Positions 7,897 through 16,811 of a stretch of 64,000 nt of DNA are shown here, piece by piece. This DNA comes from Spartobacteria bacterium. Lineage in GTDB: Bacteria > Verrucomicrobiota > Verrucomicrobiia > Chthoniobacterales > UBA10450. The stretch spans positions 23,260 to 87,259 of the forward strand of contig PLCM01000008.1 of assembly GCA_003134765.1 (NCBI GenBank). The letters are read 5' to 3'. The notes below the pieces were generated by a model, which saw only the letters and a list, made by a program, of their open reading frames with translations, searched no databases and was not told the DNA's origin. Both the position numbers and the translations under genes were made by a program. How positions within the stretch are numbered: the first letter of the stretch is position 1; each line of letters starts with the position of its first letter.

Positions 7897-9776
7897 GTGA
7901 ACCGCAAGCCGCACCTAAGAAACCGTCTTTTTGGCAGACCCTGCGCACCAGCTGGGGTCCGTACAAGCGGCTCTACAGCTATGTAAAGCCCTATCGCTGG
8001 CGCTTCGTTGCCGGTCTCGCTCTCGGCTTCGCCTTTGGCCTCTCTAATGGTTTCATACCACTTGTCCTTGGCAAAGTGACTAGTGCCGTTTTCCAAGGCG
8101 GCGGTCCGGCGAGTCCCCAGCAATTCGCGGAAAATCCTTCGCTCTTGAATGCCGGTCCGAAAATAAATTCGATCCTGCTGACCTGTCTTTTGATTCCCCT
8201 GGTGATGGGGGTGCGCAGCGTCTGCGCCTACGGCAATGCCGTCCTTATGCAATGGGTGAGCAATCGCGCCATAACCGACGTTCGCATCCAGTTGTTCAAC
8301 AAAATGATGAGCCATTCGATGGATTTCTTTAATAAGATGCCGTCGGGGTTCCTCATGTCACGGATCACGAACGATACTCGCGGCATGCAGATGGCCCTTT
8401 CGACCATCAGTAGCGACCTGTTCAAGCAACCGGTCGCGATCATGAGCGGTATCGTCGTCCTGCTCTACATGGATTGGAGATTTACCCTCGTAACCCTGGT
8501 GCTGTTTCCCGTCTGTCTGGTGCCGATCATTCTTTACGGCCGCAAAGCTAGGAAATCGTCCCAGTATCAGTACGAAGATTTGGGGCAAATGGTGATGACA
8601 ATGCAGGAAACGTTCGCCGGGATTCGGGTGATCAAGTCCTTCGCGCGAGAAAAGCACCAGCAGGATTCCTTTGTACGCAGCAACCAGCTGCTCTTCGACA
8701 ACATGATGCGGATCGTTAGGGCTATGGAAAAGACCGGACCGATTGTCGAGCTGCTCGCCGCCTGCGGGGTGGGTTTGGCCTTACTCTACATTTATTTCGC
8801 TAATCTGAGCGCGGCACGTTTCATCGCCCTAAACGCCGGGATCTTCCTTCTCTACGATCCGATCAAGACCCTGAGCCGCCTCCACATTGTCATGCAGCAA
8901 TCGATCCAGGCGACGACGGAAGTGTTCGCCATCCTCGATACAAAATCGAGCGTGCAGGACGCGCCGGAAGCGAAACCGCTCCCGCAATGCAAGGGTTTCA
9001 TCGAGTTTGAAGACGTCACCTTCCGCTACGCCAACACCGTCACTAACGCCGTCTCGAACTTGCAGCTGCGGATCGAGCCGGGAAAAAGCTACGCGCTGGT
9101 CGGGGCGAGTGGGGCGGGCAAGAGCACGATCCTGTCGTTAATCCTGCGTTTTTACGATCCTACCTCCGGGGTCGTGCGGCTCGATGGACACGATCTTCGC
9201 ACGATCACCCAAAAATCGTTGCGCGAACAAATCGGCCTCGTCACACAGGAAACGTTTTTGTTTCACGACACCATCTTCAAGAACATCCAGTTTGGCCGGC
9301 TCGACGCGACTCCCGACGAAGTTTACGCGGTGGCCCAGGCGGCTTTTGCGCACGATTTCATCATCGCGCAGCCCCAAGGCTACGAAACCACCATTGGCGA
9401 CAAAGGCTGCATGCTCTCGGGCGGACAACAGCAGCGCCTCGCCATTGCCCGCGCGCTCCTGAAAAATGCGCCGATCCTGCTCCTCGATGAAGCGACCTCC
9501 GCGCTCGATTCCGAATCGGAGAAACAAATCCAGCTCGCGCTCGAAACGCTTTCGCACGGACGCACCGTGATCGCGATCGCGCACCGCCTCTCCACAATTT
9601 TGTCCGCGGATCAAATCGTGGTTATGGACCATGGATTCATCAAGGATGTCGGCACCCATCGCGAGCTTTTGGAAAAATCGGTTTACTATCGCCGGCTCTA
9701 CGACATGCAATTCAACCGCGCCGGCGAAACCCCGGCGCCGGCCGAAACGCCATTCCTCGTCGAAGCGATCGGGTGA
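7893..9776 (+). CDS. MsbA-like ABC exporter, fused TMD-NBD half transporter
   Basis: Inner-membrane homodimeric exporter, most likely flipping a lipid or LPS precursor. The first about 320 residues form a six-helix type IV ABC transmembrane domain (WVSNRAITDVRIQLFNKMM and FAGIRVIKSFAREK coupling regions). The nucleotide-binding domain follows with Walker A GASGAGKST at about 403-411, the signature LSGGQQQR at about 509-516 and Walker B ILLLDEATSALD at about 528-539, then an AHRLST switch. The length of 627 is slightly above MsbA because of an N-terminal extension and a Pro/Ala-rich tail. Coupling to the GT9 gene supports an envelope glycolipid substrate over drug export. Confidence 0.92.
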   Translation: MSEPQAAPKKPSFWQTLRTSWGPYKRLYSYVKPYRWRFVAGLALGFAFGLSNGFIPLVLGKVTSAVFQGGGPASPQQFAENPSLLNAGPKINSILLTCLLIPLVMGVRSVCAYGNAVLMQWVSNRAITDVRIQLFNKMMSHSMDFFNKMPSGFLMSRITNDTRGMQMALSTISSDLFKQPVAIMSGIVVLLYMDWRFTLVTLVLFPVCLVPIILYGRKARKSSQYQYEDLGQMVMTMQETFAGIRVIKSFAREKHQQDSFVRSNQLLFDNMMRIVRAMEKTGPIVELLAACGVGLALLYIYFANLSAARFIALNAGIFLLYDPIKTLSRLHIVMQQSIQATTEVFAILDTKSSVQDAPEAKPLPQCKGFIEFEDVTFRYANTVTNAVSNLQLRIEPGKSYALVGASGAGKSTILSLILRFYDPTSGVVRLDGHDLRTITQKSLREQIGLVTQETFLFHDTIFKNIQFGRLDATPDEVYAVAQAAFAHDFIIAQPQGYETTIGDKGCMLSGGQQQRLAIARALLKNAPILLLDEATSALDSESEKQIQLALETLSHGRTVIAIAHRLSTILSADQIVVMDHGFIKDVGTHRELLEKSVYYRRLYDMQFNRAGETPAPAETPFLVEAIG

Positions 9777-9782
9777 CGCCCT

Positions 9783-9858
9783 TGGAGACGGCCTGCCCTC
9801 AGGCCGTTGGGGAGAAGCATCGCCGCTCTCGACGGCACGAGGGCGTGCCGGCTCCAAA
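9783..9858. repeat. TTGGAG...CTCCAAA palindromic repeat
   Basis: Left arm TTGGAGACGGC with an inner CTGCCCTCAGG hairpin; right arm with CGGCACGAGGGCGTGCCGGC followed by TCCAAA. The last 26 bp (9833-9858) recur exactly within two coding genes at 61177-61202 and 63210-63235. It lies between convergent genes. Confidence 0.75.
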
Positions 9859-9859
9859 G

Positions 9860-10393
9860 CTAAATAACTCGAAATTTATCGGCAATCTTCGAGTGCTCTT
9901 CATCGCTGAGGACCGGCTCGAATCGCGTTCCCGCGGGATACTCCGGCAGATTGACCCACGATCTGCATCCGCCGTAGGCCGGCCGATCTTCCAGGACCCA
10001 TTCCGGCCTGAGGCGGAACACGCGGACCAGCGCCACCTGAAGCCCAGCCTGCTTGTACTCAAAGCGTTCCCGAACCACCGATTCCTGCAAAATGTGGAAC
10101 GGCTCCAGGGCCATGGCCGTCGCCCATGACGTGATCTCCTTTTGCACTTCGAGCTTCGCGAAGCACCGGACATGGATCTTTCCGTCCGTTCCCGCCGCAA
10201 TCTCGGCGTTCGGTGTTCGCACCTTCGCGATCTGCTCGTGGAAGAACGTCGGGAACAAAAAGAATTCGCGATGCCGGAATCCAAACCCCTCCCGGCCTTC
10301 GGCGATACCGCCTTTGCGCAACAAAACGGTTTGTTCGCCCCGGCCCAATGCTTCACACACCAGGGCCCATTCCTTGAAACCGACGCTTTCCAT
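9860..10393 (-). CDS. DUF1802 family protein
   Basis: A 177-residue soluble protein that matches the DUF1802 pattern: FKEWALVCEALGRGEQTVLLRKGGIAEG near the N-terminus, then FFLFPTFFHEQ and a central SWATAMALEPFHILQESVV. No catalytic residues are assigned to this family as far as I know. The C-terminal part (CRSWVNLP and a Glu-rich segment) is also family-like. It is transcribed divergently from the PHP gene, with 29 bp between the two starts, so the two promoters must overlap each other or the coding starts. Confidence 0.82.
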   Translation of the reverse strand: MESVGFKEWALVCEALGRGEQTVLLRKGGIAEGREGFGFRHREFFLFPTFFHEQIAKVRTPNAEIAAGTDGKIHVRCFAKLEVQKEITSWATAMALEPFHILQESVVRERFEYKQAGLQVALVRVFRLRPEWVLEDRPAYGGCRSWVNLPEYPAGTRFEPVLSDEEHSKIADKFRVI

Positions 10394-10422
10394 TTCGTGC
10401 CGCCCAAACTAGCCTCCCCGCG

Positions 10423-11151
10423 ATGGCCTTCAACATCGACCTGCACACCCACACCTTTTTTTCGGGCGACGGCGTGTCGAGCCCGGAGGAAAACATCGCG
10501 GCCGCGCGCGAAAAAGGCCTGCATGGTTTTGCCATCACCGATCACAACACCTGTGACGCGATCACTTATCTCCTGGAAAAAGGCCTCATGCGTGAGGATG
10601 GATTGCCGGTCGATGATTTCCTCATCATCCCGGGCGTCGAGGTCACGACCGCGGAAGGGCACCTTCTCTGCATCGGCACGACCCTGCCTTATTTGAAAGG
10701 CAAGCCGGCCCGGGAAGTTTGCGAAATCATCCATGAACGCGGCGGGCTTGCCATTCCCCCGCACCCCTACGATCTCTTTCGCGCCGGGATCCGTTTTCCG
10801 GTCCTGGAGACGCTGCCCATCGATGCGCTCGAAGTTTTCAACGCCGCCACCACCTTGCGCCGCTACAACCGCTACGCCTTCAAGTACGCTCAGATGCGCG
10901 GCCTCCCCATGACAGCCGCCAGCGATGCCCACCACGCCGAAGCTATCGGCACGGCGCACACCATTTTGAACACCGACGATTTTTCCGTCCGCGGCATCGT
11001 GAGCCAGCTTTTGAAAAGCAACGAACTCAACCAGCATTACCTGACCCCGCGCGACAGCGTCCGGAAAACGTGGAACAACTGGATGCGCTTGCGGCGCCGC
11101 AAAAAATTACCGCAGGCTAAACCGACGTTGAACGGAGGCAGCCCAGGATGA
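10423..11151 (+). CDS. PHP-domain metal-dependent phosphoesterase
   Basis: A 242-residue PHP-fold hydrolase of the YciV/TrpH type. Metal-binding motifs are present in order: DLHTHTFFSGDG, ITDHNT, PGVEVTT with a Glu ligand, a His in IPPHPYD and the C-terminal SDAHHAEAIG. Such enzymes hydrolyse small phosphorylated substrates such as 3',5'-nucleoside bisphosphates or the 5' ends of short RNA; the actual substrate is unknown. A 4-bp ATGA overlap joins it to the DUF1330 gene. The C-terminus is rich in Arg/Lys (RLRRRKKLP), which would suit nucleic-acid binding, though this is speculative. Confidence 0.88.
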   Translation: MAFNIDLHTHTFFSGDGVSSPEENIAAAREKGLHGFAITDHNTCDAITYLLEKGLMREDGLPVDDFLIIPGVEVTTAEGHLLCIGTTLPYLKGKPAREVCEIIHERGGLAIPPHPYDLFRAGIRFPVLETLPIDALEVFNAATTLRRYNRYAFKYAQMRGLPMTAASDAHHAEAIGTAHTILNTDDFSVRGIVSQLLKSNELNQHYLTPRDSVRKTWNNWMRLRRRKKLPQAKPTLNGGSPG

Positions 11152-11435
11152 GCGCCTACATTATCGTGGAAATCGACGTGCACGATCCGGTCGGTTACGA
11201 GGAGTACAAGAAACTCGCGGGGGCGACCGTCCAGGCATACGGAGGAAAATACATCGTTCGGGGCGGCCAGACCGAAGTGCTCGAAGGCGATCGGCAACCA
11301 AAGCGAATCGTTGTGCTCGAGTTTGAATCGATGGCCCGCGCGAAAGAGTGGCTGAATTGCGAAGAATATCGCGAGCCCCGCAAGATGCGGCACCGCACCG
11401 CGAAGACCAACATGATCCTGGTCGAAGGCGTTTAG
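11148..11435 (+). CDS. DUF1330 family protein
   Basis: A 95-residue ferredoxin-like alpha/beta-barrel-type protein. It shows the DUF1330 pattern: YIIVEIDVHDPVGYEEYKK, then GGKYIVRGGQTEVLEGD, then RIVVLEFESMARAKEWLNCEEYREPRKMRH. Members are small, probably dimeric, cytosolic proteins of unknown function. Its start overlaps the stop of the PHP gene, so it is translated from the same message. Confidence 0.9.
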   Translation: MSAYIIVEIDVHDPVGYEEYKKLAGATVQAYGGKYIVRGGQTEVLEGDRQPKRIVVLEFESMARAKEWLNCEEYREPRKMRHRTAKTNMILVEGV

Positions 11436-11463
11436 GTTGTTTCGCAGTGCCGTCCTCCTCGCT

Positions 11464-11558
11464 TGTCATTCCGAGCGGAGCGGAGCGAAGTCGAGGAACC
11501 CCGCGGCGACACTTTACGGTTAGACTACGGGATCCCTCGACTGCGCTCGGGACGACGG
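11464..11558. repeat. GTCATTCCGAGC...GCTCGGGACGAC inverted repeat
   Basis: Left arm TGTCATTCCGAGCGG with AGTCGAGGAACCC; right arm GGGATCCCTCGACTGCGCTC with GGGACGAC. The right 30 bp (11527-11556) are found inverted and identical inside the GT4 gene at 5202-5231. The element fills most of the space between the convergent DUF1330 and DUF255 genes. Confidence 0.8.
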
Positions 11559-11573
11559 ACCTTGGCGATCCAC

Positions 11574-13730
11574 CTACCCGAGCAATTTCCCCAGCGCCTT
11601 CGGATTCGTCACCGGCGCTTTGCACATAAAATCCTCGCAAACATACGCAGCCGCCTTTCCATCCACCGGTTTCATGCCAAGCAACGCTTCGAGCTTTTCT
11701 TCGAGATAGCGTTGCCCTTCGCCGCCATCCGCCAGAAGAAGGATCTTATTTGGGATGAAACGACGATGGACTTCGGCCAGCAACGCGCACGTTTCGGCTG
11801 ATTCGCACTGGCCCGCGATCACGATCTGGCGCGGTTTGGCCAGACTGAGATCGAGCGCGACCAGCATCTGCGGCATCGCGCTGGCGAAATGGCCGATTTG
11901 CGGGGCGAAGGCGTCGATCGTTTTCTGCGCGCGTTCGTACGAGGCTGCGTCGCTTCGGATTTGCGCGAGCCGAAGAAGATTCAGGGCGGCCACCGAGCTC
12001 GCCGCCGGCTCGGCACTGTCGTTGTCGTCTTTCAGCCGGAGGAGAATGCTCGGATCGGTCCCGGCGCCGCTGAAATATCCGCCCCTTTCTTCATCGAAAA
12101 ATAATCGGTCCTGGGTTTCCTGGAGCTCGATCGCGTAACGAAGCCAGCCAACATCGAACGATGCTTCGTAAAGATCGAGGATGCCTTGAATCACGAAGGC
12201 GTAGTCGTCGGCGAAACCTTCCACCGCGCTCCGGCCTTCCCGATAATTGCGGAACAGAACTTTTTGCGGAGCGTCATAGAGCTCGACGCTAAGAAAAATC
12301 GCGGCGCGGGTCGCCGCCTCGAGGTAAGTCGGATCGTTGAGGACCTGCGCACCGCGAGCGAAAGCGGAAATCATCAGTCCGTTCCACGCCGTAATGATTT
12401 TATCGTCGAGGTGAGGCCGCGGTCGTTTGTCGCGAACGGCCAGCAACAACTGGCGCGCCGTCGAGAGAAGCTGCCGCACTTCCGTTTCGTCCTTCCCAAA
12501 ATGCTTCGCGGTTGCTGCGACCGACCCGAGTTCGATCAAAATGTTCTTCCCGGTGAACTCGCCGTGCGGATCGCCGCCCGGCGGAACGTTGCCCTCAGCC
12601 TTGACGGTGTAATGAAAATTGAAGATCTCGGCGGATGGACCGAGCGCCGCGTCGATCTCTTTTTTGTCCCAGACATAAAACACCCCCTCGGCTTTCTGGC
12701 CAGGATCGCCGGTCCCGGCAATGACGCTGTCGGCATCTTCCGCGGAAAAAAATCCGCCGGCCAGTGCCGTCATTTCACGCCGGACGTAATCAAGCGTATC
12801 CCGCGCGGCCCCTTCGAAGAGCGGCTCGCGGGTAATCTGAAAGGCATCGAGATAAGCGACGGCGAGCTGGGCCTGATCGTAGAGCATTTTTTCGAAATGC
12901 GGAACGTGCCAGTAGGCATCGACCGAATAGCGGTGAAAGCCGCCACCCAGGTGATCGTGCATTCCGCCAGCCGCCATCTTCCGCAGCGTAAACAGGTTCA
13001 TCTCCAACGCATGCCGGCCGCTTTCCGACTGAGGCGCCCGCGCGTGAAAACGCGAGAGGAAATTTAGCGTCACGGGACGGGGAAATTTCGGCGCGACCCC
13101 GAACCCGCCTTCATGCGCGTCATAACTGCGGGTGATTTGCTGGTAGGCCGTCTCGAGAGTTTTCGCGCCGAGCTTGTTGCCCGGATCAGCCCCCTCGCCT
13201 TCAGCAGCTTGCCCGAGCGCGGCGATGATTCTTGTCCCCTGCTCCGAGATTTTCTCGTGATCCTGCTTCCAGGCGGCCGCGATCCGTTCGAGCACTTTTG
13301 TAAAGCCGGGCTGTCCGTAACGGTCCTCTGGTGGAAAATAGGTGCCGCCGACAAACGGCTTCAGCTGCGGGGTGAGCCAGACGCTCATGGGCCAGCCGCC
13401 CCCGCCGGTCGTCGCCTGGACGAAAGTCATGTAGATTCGATCAACGTCCGGCCGCTCTTCGCGGTCCACCTTGATGTTCACAAACTCGCGGTTCATCACG
13501 TTCGCGACCTCGGCGCTCTCGAATGATTCGTGCGCCATGACGTGGCACCAGTGGCAGGTCGAATAACCGATCGAAAGAAAGATCGGCTTGTTCTCTCGCC
13601 GCGCTTTCGCAAACGCGTCGTCGCCCCACGGAAACCAATCGACTGGGTTATCGGCGTGTTGGAGAAGGTAAGGCGACTTCTCGCGGGCGAGCCGGTTGGT
13701 TGTTTTGGATTCTGTTGGGCTGTTCCCCAT
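11574..13730 (-). CDS. DUF255/YyaL thioredoxin-like domain protein
   Basis: A 718-residue protein of the YyaL/SSP411 family. The N-terminal thioredoxin-fold DUF255 domain begins [22 protein letters not shown] and contains the invariant [16 protein letters not shown] block (Cys-x-x-Cys near residue 60). It continues with [22 protein letters not shown] and [11 protein letters not shown]. The rest is an alpha/alpha-barrel-like region related to N-acylglucosamine 2-epimerases ([30 protein letters not shown] and [18 protein letters not shown]). The length matches the family. The cellular role is not established; a redox or sugar-related function is often suggested. Confidence 0.93.
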   Translation of the reverse strand: MGNSPTESKTTNRLAREKSPYLLQHADNPVDWFPWGDDAFAKARRENKPIFLSIGYSTCHWCHVMAHESFESAEVANVMNREFVNIKVDREERPDVDRIYMTFVQATTGGGGWPMSVWLTPQLKPFVGGTYFPPEDRYGQPGFTKVLERIAAAWKQDHEKISEQGTRIIAALGQAAEGEGADPGNKLGAKTLETAYQQITRSYDAHEGGFGVAPKFPRPVTLNFLSRFHARAPQSESGRHALEMNLFTLRKMAAGGMHDHLGGGFHRYSVDAYWHVPHFEKMLYDQAQLAVAYLDAFQITREPLFEGAARDTLDYVRREMTALAGGFFSAEDADSVIAGTGDPGQKAEGVFYVWDKKEIDAALGPSAEIFNFHYTVKAEGNVPPGGDPHGEFTGKNILIELGSVAATAKHFGKDETEVRQLLSTARQLLLAVRDKRPRPHLDDKIITAWNGLMISAFARGAQVLNDPTYLEAATRAAIFLSVELYDAPQKVLFRNYREGRSAVEGFADDYAFVIQGILDLYEASFDVGWLRYAIELQETQDRLFFDEERGGYFSGAGTDPSILLRLKDDNDSAEPAASSVAALNLLRLAQIRSDAASYERAQKTIDAFAPQIGHFASAMPQMLVALDLSLAKPRQIVIAGQCESAETCALLAEVHRRFIPNKILLLADGGEGQRYLEEKLEALLGMKPVDGKAAAYVCEDFMCKAPVTNPKALGKLLG

Positions 13731-13820
13731 CGTTGACCCTATCGTCTTGTTTTCTACTTTCTACTATCTCCATCCTTCTCGTGACCGTGCTCGCTCTTAC
13801 CGGCTGCAAACTGATTCTCT

Positions 13821-13874
13821 GGTAGGGACGCCGCGCTGCGGCGTCCGCCGGCGGCGCAGCGCGCCGCCCCTACC
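13821..13874. repeat. GGTAGGGACGCCG-type palindrome overlapping a stop codon
   Basis: Outward ends GGTAGGG and CCCTACC flank CCGCGCTGCGGC and GGCGCAGCGCGCC cores. Relatives: 30873-30966, 37793-38013, 38996-39083. The TAG stop of the DUF309 gene (13870-13872, minus strand) is taken from the GGTAGGG end of this repeat. Confidence 0.85.
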
Positions 13875-14346
13875 CAAGCGACACTTTCGGCGCCGTCTCT
13901 GGCGCCCACGGATTTTGCCGCTCGTCGGATTCGACCACCGCCCGACAATATCGCGAAAGCATTTCGCGAAACTGCGCGATATCGAGGTCGTGCCGCGCTG
14001 GACTGAATGGGGCCAGGTTTTTTTCGGCGAGCCGGAACAGTCGGACGGCGGGCGCGAGCCGCTTTCCATGTTTCGGGTGCGTCGGGTGTTCGAATTGTTT
14101 TTGCAGATGGACGAACGCGCCCGCGGCCTGGATCAGGCCCTTGAAATATTGCGCATCATCCGAAGAGATCGTTTTGCCGAGCCAAACTTGTTCGAGGACA
14201 TCGTGCGCTTCGTAGTAACGCTGCTCGTTCCAGCATCGGAAAAATGCCCGGTAATATGGGTGCGCCGCGATGCCGCCGGCGGAACCCTTCGGTTCGTCCG
14301 TTGCCAGCGATTCGACGAATCGCGAAATCCTCTCGCCTTTGCTCAT
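13870..14346 (-). CDS. DUF309 domain protein
   Basis: A 158-residue helical protein. The DUF309 signature is present: FFRCWNEQRYYEAHDVLEQVWLG, then YFKGLIQAAGAFVHLQK and HGKRLAPAVRLFRLAEKNLAPF. These small proteins carry a conserved pair of Glu/His residues on helices and have no agreed function. The C-terminal residues APKVSLG and the stop run into a dispersed repeat, so the native C-terminus may have been replaced. It is divergent from the CNNM-like pair, with about 130 bp between the starts. Confidence 0.85.
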   Translation of the reverse strand: MSKGERISRFVESLATDEPKGSAGGIAAHPYYRAFFRCWNEQRYYEAHDVLEQVWLGKTISSDDAQYFKGLIQAAGAFVHLQKQFEHPTHPKHGKRLAPAVRLFRLAEKNLAPFSPARHDLDIAQFREMLSRYCRAVVESDERQNPWAPETAPKVSLG

Positions 14347-14477
14347 GGAGGCCTTAACTTGATGGTGCCTGCGATGATCGGCAAACGACGACGCCTTCGC
14401 GAAGGCAAGCGGTACGGGCTTCCAGTCCGCCGCTGGACGGACTCGCTGCGGCGAGCCTGTGAATCCCCACAGCTAGG

Positions 14478-15785
14478 ATGTCTGTGCCACGACCGACCAT
14501 GACGCCGCTGGCCCTCACTGTTTTTCTTTTTCTCATCGCCGTCCTGATCTTCTGGTCGGCGCTTTTCTCCGGGCTGGAGACGGCGCTCTTCTCCCTCAAA
14601 TCCCATCAACTGCGCCGGCTCGAGGAGAAGCACCCGTCGCTCAAGGAATTTATCAGCGTCTTTCGCCAGAACCCGCGCCGCGTCCTCAACGTCCTCCTCC
14701 TCGGCGACGTTTTCGCGAACGTCCCGATTGTTGTCCTTTGTCTCTTCCTGATTTGGGAAGGGCCTCTGGCCGCACGCGTTCCGGCCTGGGTCGCCGCGAC
14801 CGTGATTTTCGCCATCGTCGTTCTCCTTTGCGATCTTATCCCCAAACTCCTCGCTCTTTCCGCGCCGTATCGCTTGTCGGCGCTCGGCGTCTTCACGCTT
14901 AAGACGATGATGCCGCTGCTCGATCGGGTGGGCCGTGTCCTGGAGCGAGCCAGCGCCGCGATCGTCGAATGGCTGACGCCGAAGCATTGGCGAAACCGAA
15001 AACGGCTCAGCGACGAAGAACTCGAGACGCTCGTCGAAATCGGCGAGGAGCAAGGCACGCTCCAGGAGGCCGAGGGCGAAATGATCCAGGAAATTATCAA
15101 GCTCGGCGACAAAACCGCGAAGGATTGCATGACACCGCGCGTCGATACGTTCGCGCTCCCGGACGACCTGACGAATGAAGAAGCGATCGCTCAACTCAAG
15201 CAGCGCCGCCACCACCGCGTGCCCGTTTATGCCGACACCCCCGACCAGATCGTCGGCGTTCTCGATGTAAAACTCTTTCTCCTGGACCCCGCGGAGCATT
15301 ACACCGAGCTGATGGGCGCGCCCTCCTACGTCGCCGAAACGATGAAGGCGATGGACCTCCTCCGGAGTTTTCTCACCCATGCCCAGGGCCTCGCCATCGT
15401 GGTCGATGAATTTGGCGGCACCGAAGGCATCATCACGCTCAATGACATTATCGAGGAAATCATCAGTGACGCCGCGCCCCTCGGCGACGCCGATCTCTAC
15501 ATCGAGCCGCTCGACGACGGCCGTTTCCTCGTGAGTGGCAACGCGCGCCTCGACGACCTGAGCGAGCACCTCGGGTTCGAGTTGGAAGCCGATGGCCTCG
15601 ATACGATCGGCGGGCTGGTTTTCAACCGGCTCGGTTATCTGCCGCCGTCCGGGACCCGTTTCGAAATGCCGCGCCTCGCGATCACGATCCGGCGTGCCGG
15701 CCGGAAACGGATCGAGGAAATTCTCCTCGAAAAAACTGCCTGCCTCGATCCCGAACAGGAAGGCAACGGAACGACCGCGACATGA
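14478..15785 (+). CDS. CNNM/hemolysin C-like protein (DUF21-CBS-CorC)
   Basis: Inner-membrane protein of 435 residues. The N-terminal DUF21 domain has about four membrane segments (ALTVFLFLIAVLIFWSALF, the RVLNVLLLGDVFANVPIVVLCLFLI stretch and following helices). A CBS pair follows (TPRVDTFALPDDLTNEEAI, RHHRVPVYADTPDQIVGVLDVKLFL, then LAIVVDEFGGTEGIITLNDIIEEI), and a CorC_HlyC domain ends the protein. Bacterial members are linked to Mg2+/Co2+ efflux. ATG 14478 is used; ATG 14499 is an alternative that starts directly at the first helix. The last 4 bp overlap a second, shorter paralogue. Confidence 0.9.
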   Translation: MSVPRPTMTPLALTVFLFLIAVLIFWSALFSGLETALFSLKSHQLRRLEEKHPSLKEFISVFRQNPRRVLNVLLLGDVFANVPIVVLCLFLIWEGPLAARVPAWVAATVIFAIVVLLCDLIPKLLALSAPYRLSALGVFTLKTMMPLLDRVGRVLERASAAIVEWLTPKHWRNRKRLSDEELETLVEIGEEQGTLQEAEGEMIQEIIKLGDKTAKDCMTPRVDTFALPDDLTNEEAIAQLKQRRHHRVPVYADTPDQIVGVLDVKLFLLDPAEHYTELMGAPSYVAETMKAMDLLRSFLTHAQGLAIVVDEFGGTEGIITLNDIIEEIISDAAPLGDADLYIEPLDDGRFLVSGNARLDDLSEHLGFELEADGLDTIGGLVFNRLGYLPPSGTRFEMPRLAITIRRAGRKRIEEILLEKTACLDPEQEGNGTTAT

Positions 15786-16732
15786 TCTACGGACTGGCCA
15801 TTCTCCTGCTTTGGACGATCTCGTTTCTGTTCGCGGGGATCGAAGCAGGGTTGCTCTCGGTCGATCCAGTTCGTCTCCGGCACCAGGTGAAACTGGGAGC
15901 ACCTGCCGCTCTGCGACTGGACCGACTGACGAAACGGCCAGAGCGACTGCTCATTACCGTTCTGCTGGTCACGAACTTCGCCAACATCCTCGGGCTGCTC
16001 ATTCTTACCAAACTGCTGGCGGCGCGTTTCGGGACGTTCGGTTTCGCCGCCGCGATCCTGATTGCGCTGCCGATTTATCTCTTCGTCCTCAGCGTCCTGC
16101 CGAAATCGCTCTTTCGCCGGTTTCCCTCTCGGGCGCTGGCCGCGCTGGGCGGCGTCCTGGAATGGTTCTCGATCCTGCTCTGGCCGGTGCTCGAGATCGG
16201 CGAACGAGCCGGCCGTCTCTTATTCCGGCGGCGCGCGAGCGAACCGGGCCGGATTTTCATCGCGCGCGAAGAACTAAAACAGATCGCCGTCCAAAGCGAG
16301 CGCGAAGGCTCCCTCACTTCGACCGAGCGCGCGATGATTCATAACGTCGTCGATTTCCGAAACGTCCGCGCGTCCAACGTGATGGTGCCGCTCGCGAAAG
16401 CCGTCACGGTCCGACCCAACACGTCCATCGAAGAGGCTTTGCGGCTCAGCGCGGCCCACAGCGTTGATCGCCTGCCAGTAATCTCCGAGGAGGGCGAGGC
16501 GATCGGCCTGGTCAACACGCTCGACATTCTCCTGGACGAAAACCGGCGCGAATCGCTCAGCCATTACATGCGGCGCATCGTCATTGCCCGCGACGCCGAA
16601 CCCGCCTATCGCATCATCCAGCGCCTCCGCGCCGCCCGCCTCGGTCTCGCCGCAGTGATCGATTCTCAACGAAACCTTATCGGCATCGTGACCGGCGAAG
16701 ACGCGATCAAGCGTCTGGTGCAAAGTGTTTAA
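15782..16732 (+). CDS. CNNM-like protein (DUF21-CBS, no CorC domain)
   Basis: A paralogue of the preceding gene, 316 residues, translated through an ATGA overlap. DUF21 membrane segments are visible (IYGLAILLLWTISFLFAGIEAGLL, LITVLLVTNFANILGLLIL, FAAAILIALPIYLFVLSVLP), then the REELKQIAVQSEREGSLTSTERAMIHNVVDF linker and two CBS motifs (ASNVMVPLAKAVTV, VDRLPVISEEGEAIGLVNTLDILL). The protein ends right after the second CBS domain, so it lacks the CorC_HlyC module that its partner has. A heterodimeric transporter with the upstream gene product is a reasonable guess. Confidence 0.87.
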   Translation: MIYGLAILLLWTISFLFAGIEAGLLSVDPVRLRHQVKLGAPAALRLDRLTKRPERLLITVLLVTNFANILGLLILTKLLAARFGTFGFAAAILIALPIYLFVLSVLPKSLFRRFPSRALAALGGVLEWFSILLWPVLEIGERAGRLLFRRRASEPGRIFIAREELKQIAVQSEREGSLTSTERAMIHNVVDFRNVRASNVMVPLAKAVTVRPNTSIEEALRLSAAHSVDRLPVISEEGEAIGLVNTLDILLDENRRESLSHYMRRIVIARDAEPAYRIIQRLRAARLGLAAVIDSQRNLIGIVTGEDAIKRLVQSV

Positions 16733-16811
16733 AAGAGAGGTTACCGCCGCAGAATCGTAAAACTCGACGAGCGCAACGGGGAGGGAAACATCGGCTCCAT
16801 CCTCGTCTGAC

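Noticed and set aside
9799..11037. 412-codon open frame on the minus strand
   Set aside because: It runs antisense through the PHP gene and out of frame through DUF1802, both of which have clear motifs.
11161..11640. 159-codon minus-strand frame and similar short frames over repeats
   Set aside because: Its protein sequence comes mostly from the dispersed CCCTCGACTGCGCTCGGG repeat and antisense of DUF1330.
14343..15902. 519-codon open frame on the minus strand
   Set aside because: It is fully antisense to the clear CNNM-like gene pair, has no recognisable domain, and its composition (Arg/Glu/Asp/His-rich) is that of a GC-rich shadow frame.
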